This document shows, one piece after another, positions 1-4,359 of a DNA stretch of 5,075 bases (position 1 is the first letter of the stretch; the number at the start of each line of letters is the position of its first letter). The notes below the pieces were generated by a model. That model was given only the letters and a program-made list of their open reading frames with translations, ran no database searches and was not told the origin of the DNA. Origin of the DNA: DATFXF01 sp035258565 (GTDB taxonomy: Bacteria > Acidobacteriota > Terriglobia > Acidiferrales > UBA7541). The stretch spans positions 1-5,075 of the forward strand of contig DATFXF010000373.1 of NCBI GenBank assembly GCA_035258565.1. The letters are read 5' to 3'. The translations under genes and the position numbers were made by a program.

Positions 1-404
1 CGGAAGGGATCGAAGTGAACGATGCGCTGGTCGGAGAGCGTTGGGAGATCGGGACCACTGTTCTTGAGGTTTCTGAGCCACGGATACCTTGCTGGCGGCT
101 TGGAGTTCGGATGAACGATAAAATGTTTCCGCGCCGCTTCACCGAGGCGTTGCGGCCCGGGGCTTACCTGCGAATAGTCGTCGAGGGTAATGTGGGCGCC
201 GGAGATGAGATCCGGGTAGTCGAGAGACCCGATCATGCTCTCACGATCCGAGATGTATTTCGCATCTACACCCGTGATCGTGATGAGGCCGGGCAGTTGC
301 TTGTGGTTCCCCGGATGTCCGAGAGCTGGAGGAGGTGGGCAAATGATTGGGTTCAAAAGGCCAAAGGCCGGCCCATGGATGCGGCCGAACCTGGATGTTG
401 CTAG
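1..404 (+). CDS. MOSC-domain protein (YiiM-like), 5'-truncated by window edge
   Basis: The reading frame is open from the first full codon (base 3) to the TAG at 402-404, giving 133 visible residues. The GTG at 15 is internal, because the frame continues upstream with EGIEV, which matches the residues preceding this motif in the family. The visible part covers the C-terminal portion of a MOSC (molybdenum cofactor sulfurase C-terminal) domain. The phrase VSEPRIPCWRLGVRM carries the conserved Cys (visible residue 30) that in this family is thought to bind sulfur or the molybdenum cofactor. It is followed by RPGAYLRIV and the VGAGDEI turn typical of YiiM-like proteins. YiiM homologues act in molybdoenzyme-dependent reduction of N-hydroxylated base analogues; that role is family knowledge and is not shown here. 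The tail after the LTIRDVFRIY segment ends in a tryptophan-rich helix. YiiM is about 220 aa, so roughly 90 residues lie outside the window. No clear terminator follows. The family call is secure; the exact substrate is unknown. Confidence 0.88.
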   Translation, partial: EGIEVNDALVGERWEIGTTVLEVSEPRIPCWRLGVRMNDKMFPRRFTEALRPGAYLRIVVEGNVGAGDEIRVVERPDHALTIRDVFRIYTRDRDEAGQLLVVPRMSESWRRWANDWVQKAKGRPMDAAEPGCC

Positions 405-510
405 AATACAAAACTACAGTCACAGCTCGTGGCGCGTGGCTCCCGCTCGGACTCACATCGAGCCTGCGGACGCGAGCCCGTGCAGGTGTTGATCACATTT
501 GGGTTCCACC

Positions 511-606
511 ATGCGTCTATTCATTCTAGGAGCCACGGGCAGTACTGGCAGCGAACTGCTTCAGCAAGGTTTCGCCCGTGGCCACAACGTAACAGCTTTC
601 GTCTGA
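511..606 (+). pseudogene. 5' remnant of an NmrA-like/atypical SDR NAD(P)-binding protein
   Basis: From ATG at 511 the frame reads MRLFILGATGSTGSELLQ and continues through FARGHNVTAFV before TGA at 604-606, a total of 31 residues. This is the first beta-alpha-beta unit of a Rossmann fold: hydrophobic strand LFIL, the dinucleotide-binding glycine motif GATGSTG (residues 7-13), a helix, then the second strand NVTAFV. NmrA-like and SDR-type NAD(P)-dependent epimerases or reductases of about 210-300 aa start in exactly this way, usually continuing with an Arg-Ser/Asp-Pro segment that decides cofactor choice. Here the frame stops precisely at that point. None of the three forward frames downstream resumes recognisable NmrA sequence, so a single nonsense mutation does not explain it; deletion or replacement of the rest is more likely. 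No good Shine-Dalgarno precedes the ATG. The similarity is confident; that the remnant is non-functional is inferred. Confidence 0.75.
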
Positions 607-704
607 TGGTCGAGATTGCACTAGGGTCGGAAGAGAAATCAGAACGCTACATCAAGGATTTTCTTAAGCTGACTCAGCCAAGAACCACACCGCAGGTAAA
701 CTGA
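606..704 (+). other. Unassigned short reading frame (32 codons from ATG 606)
   Basis: The ATG overlaps the TGA that ends the NmrA-like remnant (TGATG at 604-608). The frame then gives 32 residues, beginning MVEIALGSEEKSERYIKDF, and stops at TGA 702-704. It has an alternating charged and hydrophobic helix-like character and ends 1 nt before a GC-rich hairpin at 706-721. I recognise no family. It could be the true 3' end of a gene joined to the NmrA remnant by a deletion, or simply chance. The frame is open further upstream to about 429, but that part reads like out-of-frame sequence. Confidence 0.2.
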
Positions 705-705
705 A

Positions 706-721
706 GGGCGGGGAGCCGCCC
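706..721. terminator. GC hairpin between two convergent stop codons
   Basis: GGGCGG (706-711), loop GGAG (712-715) and CCGCCC (716-721) form a perfect 6-bp GC stem with a 4-nt loop. It sits between a plus-strand TGA (702-704) and a minus-strand TAG (726-728). On the minus strand the stem is followed by TTCAGTTT, a weak T-rich tract. On the plus strand only CTC TAT follows. An alternative stem, GAGCC/GGCTC, overlaps it. The position fits a small bidirectional terminator, but the T-tracts are poor. Confidence 0.4.
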
Positions 722-725
722 GGCT

Positions 726-896
726 CTATCCCGTAAACGTGCCCTGAATCTGCTGCAAGAGTGTTGCCTGCGGCGCAGTCGGGGTCGGTGGGAGAGCCGC
801 CAGCATCAACTGTGCAATGTATGTCCGAACCGCCGCAAGCCCACCGCTTATTGAGTTGTTGTAAGTGGGCGTGGGGCCGTAGGCGACTCGGCTGGT
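726..896 (-). pseudogene. Orphan C-terminal reading frame, family unknown
   Basis: Read on the minus strand, this frame is open from just after a TGA at 899-897 down to TAG at 728-726, giving 56 residues. It contains no ATG at a sensible position near its beginning, but its content reads like genuine protein: a Gly/Pro/Tyr-rich entry (YGPTPTYNNS), an amphipathic helix (GGLAAVRTYIAQLMLAAL), a Pro/Thr linker (PPTPTAP) and a terminal helix (QATLLQQIQGTFTG). A GC hairpin lies 4 nt past the stop, as expected of a real gene end. I infer that this is the 3' end of a gene whose front has been lost. I do not recognise the family. Chance openness in GC-rich DNA is the main alternative. Confidence 0.3.
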
Positions 897-906
897 TCAA
901 CAAGTG

Positions 907-935
907 AACAAAACAAAAACAGCGGGTAAACCCGC
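907..935 (-). terminator. Rho-independent-type terminator, minus strand
   Basis: Read on the minus strand, GCGGGT (935-930), TT, ACCCGC (927-922) makes a perfect 6-bp GC stem with a 2-nt loop. It is followed at once by TGTTTTTGTTTTGTT (921-907). A GC stem followed by a T-tract is the classic intrinsic terminator layout. No intact minus-strand gene ends just upstream of it, the nearest being the microprotein stop at 1434. It may therefore terminate read-through from the operon, or be left over from a lost gene. The 2-nt loop is tight, so the longer hairpin at 922-968 may be the form that actually folds. Confidence 0.55.
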
Positions 936-968
936 CTGTGGGAGTTGGGCACAGGAAGGTCTACCCGC
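922..968. repeat. Nested inverted repeat / long hairpin
   Basis: The outer arms GCGGGTA (922-928) and TACCCGC (962-968) pair perfectly. After a symmetric 6x6 internal loop, the inner arms CCTGTG (935-940) and CACAGG (950-955) pair perfectly around a 9-nt loop (941-949). The left outer arm can instead pair with ACCCGC at 930-935, so two mutually exclusive folds exist. Thirteen perfect pairs in a nested layout are unlikely to be chance. It could be a terminator, a REP-like element or a transposon-end hairpin. Confidence 0.6.
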
Positions 969-1144
969 GAATTGGCATTCGGTGCTGGATTCTTTGGCGG
1001 AGTTAACTCACCAAGAAGGAGTGAACACAAGAATGCCCCAGGCTCACTCACAACCAAATCAATTGTGCAGCCAAAAAATTTTTGCGACCACGGAGGAGTT
1101 GGCTACGCTCATAACCGATTGGGCACCGCGGACCCACGGTTATA

Positions 1145-1196
1145 GGTACACGGGCTGGTACGCGGACCTCCGTGGGCTCTTCTTGGTACACGGGCT
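1145..1196 (+). repeat. 12-bp direct repeat, 40-bp period
   Basis: GGTACACGGGCT occurs at 1145-1156 and again, identically, at 1185-1196, exactly 40 bp apart. Only two copies are present. A related GTGGGCTC lies between them at 1173-1180. The 40-bp offset is not a multiple of three, so the duplication puts the second copy in a different reading frame, consistent with non-coding DNA or a damaged gene. Confidence 0.6.
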
Positions 1197-1283
1197 TTGG
1201 AAGCGTTGCTCGGTCACAAGAACCTCGATGTGACCCACGTGGAAAAGCTGCGTGTGAAGATTGACAAGGTGTTTGGGGACTAA
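1146..1283 (+). pseudogene. C-terminal fragment, possibly of a tyrosine recombinase
   Basis: The frame opens after TAG at 1143-1145 and ends with TAA at 1281-1283. Its last 28 residues, from TTG at 1197, run LEALLGHKNLDVTHVEKL followed by RVKIDKVFGD. Third codon positions are mostly G or C there, as in real genes of this genome. The phrase LLGHKNLDVT resembles the late active-site box of tyrosine recombinases, where an LGH motif is followed by a Thr, the nucleophilic Tyr and often a THV. Here the Tyr is missing: T is followed directly by HVEK, as if a few codons had been deleted. No Arg-containing box lies in frame upstream. The coding look is moderately convincing. The recombinase assignment rests on about ten residues and could be wrong. 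Confidence 0.28.
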
Positions 1284-1433
1284 AACATCAGGAGCCACGA
1301 ATGGGGTCAGTCTTGAGGCCAGGCAGTCTTGCTCACCATTGTCTGAGAGCATCTGAAACAGGGTTTCCGTAGATGGAGGGATGTCGTCGCGACGCGCCTG
1401 GAGGTCCGCGATTACGAGCTAGGGGTTTTCGGT

Positions 1434-1619
1434 TCAGCAGCTAACTCGGCCGCAGTGGGGGCACCGCCAAACTGAAACAAACAGAGTCGGTCCGGCGTAT
1501 TCCCGGATTTCGGCCAAGCTCGGTTCGATGGCATGCCCACAACAAACTCGAATCGCCCCGGGATCGACGCGGATTTTCTTATCGAGGTCGTCTTCTTTTG
1601 TAAGTTTGATGCTTTCCAT
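1434..1619 (-). CDS. 61-aa Cys/His microprotein, zinc-ribbon-like
   Basis: This small gene runs on the minus strand from ATG 1619 to TGA 1436-1434. The N-terminal third is highly charged (LTKEDDLDKKIRVDPG). Two cysteine knuckles follow: VCCGHA (C26, C27, H29) and, after a 23-residue spacer, WRCPHCGRVSC (C53, C56, H55 and terminal C61). The CPHCG knuckle is typical of zinc ribbons, and the first knuckle is a CCxH variant, so one zinc ion bound by C26 or C27, H29, C53 and C56 is plausible. A purine-rich Shine-Dalgarno (AGGGAGAGG) lies 9 nt before the start, and an in-frame stop upstream fixes the N-terminus. It follows the operon of the three larger genes after 125 nt and may be read with them or alone. 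I recognise no named family. Small zinc ribbons serve in nucleic-acid or protein binding; its own role is unknown. No other frame over this stretch looks better. Confidence 0.6.
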   Translation of the reverse strand: MESIKLTKEDDLDKKIRVDPGAIRVCCGHAIEPSLAEIREYAGPTLFVSVWRCPHCGRVSC

Positions 1620-1628
1620 AGCTAAGAG

Positions 1629-1637
1629 CCTCTCCCT
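1629..1637 (-). promoter_or_regulatory. Ribosome binding site of the microprotein
   Basis: AGGGAGAGG on the minus strand ends 9 nt before the ATG at 1619. It is the main support, apart from the cysteine motifs, for this short gene being translated. Confidence 0.5.
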
Positions 1638-1744
1638 GCATTTTCCTTTCCTGTTCTATATCGCGAGAAGATCGACATCCACACGACGTGGCTACCGAAA
1701 TCGTTAAGAATCGTGGCAGCGAACTCCTGCGCTCGTATTCCGAT

Positions 1745-2434
1745 TCACGTCCTCCCAACAAAGTAGCGGCATAGCGTACTCGTCTGAATGTGCGGCATGC
1801 GGAACGAAAGCCGTAGGCCGTAGCTCGCGGCTGGGCGTAGCGTCAGGCTTCCCGGGCTAGCCCACCAGACGCCGCTGGATTGCGGAAGGCCACGGAACAC
1901 GCTGTCGGCGGAGATCTCACGGTAGAAAGCATCGAACTGCAGCCGCCCACACCAGAGATCGGCGACGGGCATGCGCACCTGGGTCGAGAACGGTGTGTCC
2001 TCCTGGTAGAGCGCGGGGAGGCGCTGCAAACGCTCGGATTCAGCTGGGGCCACGTGCGCAACCTCGAAGCGGCCCGCAGCCGATGGTGTCAATGACCCCT
2101 CCATCTGCATTGGTCTGGTGGGCCCGAGATTCCCAAGGGCAGCGTTTGCTGGTCCGGTGGTGTCGGGCATGGCAAAAGGTTCGTGGGTCAGCTTGGCCTT
2201 ACCGCTCGGCAGGAATTTCATCTCCGCGTAGGGCTGGCCGCGCCTAGTCCCTGGGGTCAAAGAGAGATTGTTACTCCTCGAGGAAGGCGGGTGAATATCC
2301 ACGAACAGTAGACTGAGCGTTGGGCCGAGGTTCACTGTCGCCGGGGTGTGCCCGAGCTGTTGCGCGATGGTAGATGTTGGCCATATCAGCAGGGCGAGCT
2401 GGGCCAGGAAAAGCGCTCCCGTTCTTGCTTTCAT
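1745..2434 (-). CDS. Secreted protein of unknown function (229 aa)
   Basis: The gene runs from ATG 2434 to TGA 1747-1745. I chose this start over the TTG at 2455 because GGAGG lies 6 nt before it and because it opens directly with a signal peptide: MKAR, a hydrophobic core to about residue 18, and a likely cleavage after STIA (residue 24). The mature protein is about 205 aa, beta-rich and low in Lys. It has a stretch on GQPYAEMKFLPSGKAKL (residues 66-82), a Pro/Gly/Met-rich middle (89-130) and an aromatic C-terminal half with DLWCGRLQFDAFYREIS (159-175) and GVWWASPG (188-195). A strand-like SYGLRLSFRM near residue 204 resembles an outer-membrane beta strand but is followed by 16 more residues. 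Only two Cys are present (C162, C222). It starts 17 nt after the TPR gene and is surely in its operon, so it probably works with it in the periplasm or outer membrane. I recognise no family. Confidence 0.8.
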   Translation of the reverse strand: MKARTGALFLAQLALLIWPTSTIAQQLGHTPATVNLGPTLSLLFVDIHPPSSRSNNLSLTPGTRRGQPYAEMKFLPSGKAKLTHEPFAMPDTTGPANAALGNLGPTRPMQMEGSLTPSAAGRFEVAHVAPAESERLQRLPALYQEDTPFSTQVRMPVADLWCGRLQFDAFYREISADSVFRGLPQSSGVWWASPGSLTLRPAASYGLRLSFRMPHIQTSTLCRYFVGRT

Positions 2435-2440
2435 CACCCA

Positions 2441-2445
2441 CCTCC
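2441..2445 (-). promoter_or_regulatory. Ribosome binding site that sets the 2434 start
   Basis: GGAGG, within CGGAGGTGG, lies 6 nt upstream of ATG 2434 on the minus strand, in the 17-nt gap after the TPR gene. It excludes the upstream in-frame TTG at 2455, which would place the site inside the coding region and bury the signal peptide. Confidence 0.8.
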
Positions 2446-2451
2446 GGGAAC

Positions 2452-4359
2452 TCAAGGCTCACCTGGCGAATGGATGGTTTGGTCCACATCCACCGCGAAA
2501 AGTTGGAAGTCGCTGAAGCTGTGGCGGCGGTGATAGCGGTGACCCTTGAAGTCAAGATAGAGTTCCGCGCTCTCTGGCAGCCAGAGCTCCACATGTCGCT
2601 TCTGAAACTGCACGGGCCGATACTCAATCGCCAGGTGTTCGCTACGCAGCCGGATCGCGGGGATTTCCTCGGCGAGGTCGGTCTCTAGCCGCACGACCTG
2701 ATACGTGTCCGCAGCAATCCAGGCGCGGCCCTTCAGCTTCACCGGATACCCGAGGTGATTCACGTGATAGCTGCGCATGCGGCTCGGCCGGTCATCGCGC
2801 TGCCGGAAATGAAGCTGCCAGGCTGGCAGGCCGCGCCATTGCCCGAGTCCTTCGCAACTCATCTCGAAGTCCGTGACGTAGTAGGGATGGAAGATCAGGG
2901 CGAGGGCCGCCAGACCCGTGGTCGCCAGACGCGCGGGAAACGCCTCGAGCGACGTCGCCCCGTTGCGGTATTCATCGACGGATAGCATTCCCGGCCGGGT
3001 CTGTTCGATCGCGGCCAGGTAGGTGAAGGTGCGCGTCTCTTTCTGGCGCGCGTTTCCGGAAGCGTCCACCTGCTCGTGCTCGAGCCATTCGGTGGCTGTG
3101 AATTGCTGGAGATTGGTCACCAACTCCTTCACGCGCTGACTGGTGGCTGACAAGACGTCCGGCAGAGAACACCTCTTATCCGGAAAGACCGCCGGCAGGA
3201 CAGTGTCCACGTCAGCCGGCGCCCAGCGGGCCGGCGGCGAAGAGAGCTCGACCGGAGTCATGGGCGGCGCCAGCGCCGCTGGATCCGGTTGGACCGGGAA
3301 CGCGGCCACGTTCACCAGCTCTGCAGCCCCTTGCCGCAGGGCCTCCAGCAACCGGCGCGCGTGTTCGGCCGCTGGGTGGGTGGGATAAGCGTTGAGGAAG
3401 GACTCCAGAGCCCGCCAGGCTTTTTCCTTTTCCCCCAGCGCCGCCAGCGCCTGGCCCAGGACGAGTTGCGCTTCGCCAGCTTTCTCCTTGCCTGATTTCA
3501 GCGCGAGTTCCGCGTGCTCTCGAGCTTTTGCAAACTCGCTCAGCCGCAGATAAGCGCTGGCGAGCAACCAGTGCACTCGCCAGGAAGAGGGGTCTAACTC
3601 CAACGCCCTTTTCAGAAGGCCGATGGCCTCGGCGTACTCGTGCTGGCGGTAGTGCAGCCGGCTCAAGGCCACCAGCCCAAAGCGGTGCTTGGAATCGAGC
3701 GACACCGACTTCTCCAGGAACACTTTGGCCTGAGCCCAGTTGTTCTCCTCGAGCCAAAGGATGCCCCACAGGTAGTTCACGTCCGGGTGATTGGGGGCAA
3801 GGTGCAACGCGACTTCCAGATGTTTTCTGGCCTTGGCCAGATTATTATTGGCCTGCAGGGCCTGCAGCCCTTTTTCGGCTTCCTGGCGCGCCTTGGGTGC
3901 CAAGACCGGAGGGCCCGGAGGTCCGGCAGTCACTCCCCGCGGCGGCTCCGGCCGCATGTACAGGAGCACAACGAAGTTCCCCTCGGACAGGATCTCGACC
4001 GTTTCTCGGGTGGTCACATAGCCGGGCGCCTCCGCTTCCACCGTGTACCGGCCGGGGCGGAGACCCGGGAAAACCACTTCTCCGGAGAATGCGCTGCCCG
4101 GGATGTTCATGGAAAGACTCAGCGAACGGAACCACACCACGGCTGGCACGTCGAGCCGTGACCCGTTCAGGTCTAGCAGGCGCACGAGGACCCCGGGCGG
4201 GGAGACAACCGCGGGCCTCGGGGATGGCGGCTTCTGCGCAGTTGTATCCACCGGGAGAAAAACGAGCAGGGCCAGAATTGCTGCGGCTACGCGCCAGCTG
4301 CGAGGGTTGGATTCCGCAGCAGATTGTTTCTGCTCCCGAGATAGCACGGTAGCTTTCAT
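2452..4359 (-). CDS. Exported carboxypeptidase-regulatory-like / TPR / LolA-like protein (635 aa)
   Basis: The gene runs from ATG 4359 to TGA 2454-2452. A strong Shine-Dalgarno (GGGGAGG) precedes this ATG; the frame is open further upstream, but that part is only the shadow of the phosphodiesterase gene. Domains in order: signal peptide or membrane anchor with core at about 24-36 and a likely cleavage near DTTAQ (42); a Pro-rich linker; a beta-sandwich of carboxypeptidase-regulatory type (about 55-137, with GEVVFPGLRPGRYTVEAEAPGY); about five TPR units of 34 residues (about 157-326, for example EYAEAIGLLKRALELDP); a Pro/Ala linker (350-385); and a C-terminal beta-rich domain (about 395-625) with WIAADTYQVVRLETDL and FKGHRYHRRHSFSDFQLF, resembling the LolA/LppX-like sorting-protein fold. 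The only two cysteines, C397 and C502, may form a disulfide. The product probably sits in the periplasm as a protein-binding scaffold with a possible lipid-binding module. Overlap with the phosphodiesterase gene implies coupled translation. The domain calls are by eye; the function is unknown. Confidence 0.88.
   Translation of the reverse strand: MKATVLSREQKQSAAESNPRSWRVAAAILALLVFLPVDTTAQKPPSPRPAVVSPPGVLVRLLDLNGSRLDVPAVVWFRSLSLSMNIPGSAFSGEVVFPGLRPGRYTVEAEAPGYVTTRETVEILSEGNFVVLLYMRPEPPRGVTAGPPGPPVLAPKARQEAEKGLQALQANNNLAKARKHLEVALHLAPNHPDVNYLWGILWLEENNWAQAKVFLEKSVSLDSKHRFGLVALSRLHYRQHEYAEAIGLLKRALELDPSSWRVHWLLASAYLRLSEFAKAREHAELALKSGKEKAGEAQLVLGQALAALGEKEKAWRALESFLNAYPTHPAAEHARRLLEALRQGAAELVNVAAFPVQPDPAALAPPMTPVELSSPPARWAPADVDTVLPAVFPDKRCSLPDVLSATSQRVKELVTNLQQFTATEWLEHEQVDASGNARQKETRTFTYLAAIEQTRPGMLSVDEYRNGATSLEAFPARLATTGLAALALIFHPYYVTDFEMSCEGLGQWRGLPAWQLHFRQRDDRPSRMRSYHVNHLGYPVKLKGRAWIAADTYQVVRLETDLAEEIPAIRLRSEHLAIEYRPVQFQKRHVELWLPESAELYLDFKGHRYHRRHSFSDFQLFAVDVDQTIHSPGEP

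Larger units (their letters stand above)
405..1433. other. Region of about 1 kb without an intact gene; gene debris and hairpins
   Basis: No reading frame here has the length, start signal and recognisable protein content of an intact gene. Frames are broken by stops every 30-110 codons on both strands. Several short stretches nevertheless read like real protein: an NmrA-like N-terminus (511-603), an orphan C-terminus on the minus strand (726-896) and a GC3-rich tail (1197-1280). Bases 900-1100 are noticeably richer in A/T homopolymer runs than the neighbouring genes. I infer a site where genes were inserted, deleted and decayed between the MOSC gene and the minus-strand operon. Structured elements in it are listed separately. 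Bases 405-510 and 1284-1380 show nothing I can name. Confidence 0.6.

Noticed and set aside
1000..1009. 10-bp palindrome GAGTTAACTC
   Set aside because: It is perfect but short, with no second copy or adjacent promoter; chance occurrence is likely.
528..1299. AGGAGCCACG at 528-537 and 1290-1299 as flanking direct repeats of an inserted element
   Set aside because: Ten bases shared across 760 bp is not enough, and no element with matching terminal inverted repeats lies between them.
1140..1352. Minus-strand frame of 70 codons
   Set aside because: It has no ribosome site or recognisable motif and overlaps a plus-strand frame with better coding character.
1640..1700. Possible sigma-70 promoter (TATAGA on the minus strand upstream of the microprotein)
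   Set aside because: The -10-like hexamer is acceptable, but the hexamer 17 bp upstream (TGTGGA) barely resembles a -35 box, and such hexamers occur by chance.
1579..1761. Minus-strand frame of 60 codons between the secreted protein and the microprotein
   Set aside because: It overlaps both genes, is rich in Arg/Ser without motif, and the overlapping microprotein has both cysteine knuckles and a ribosome site.
2435..2455. TTG start at 2455 for the secreted protein
   Set aside because: It would add seven residues in front of the signal peptide and place the GGAGG site inside the coding sequence; ATG 2434 fits better.
3212..3769. Minus-strand open frame of 185 codons in a second frame
   Set aside because: It is an out-of-frame reading of the TPR region, of low-complexity Arg/Gly/Ala composition.
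3528..4352. Long plus-strand open frame of 274 codons
   Set aside because: It is antisense to the TPR/carboxypeptidase-like gene, with Arg/Pro/Gly/Ser-rich composition typical of shadows in GC-rich DNA and no ribosome site. The minus-strand protein has recognisable repeats.
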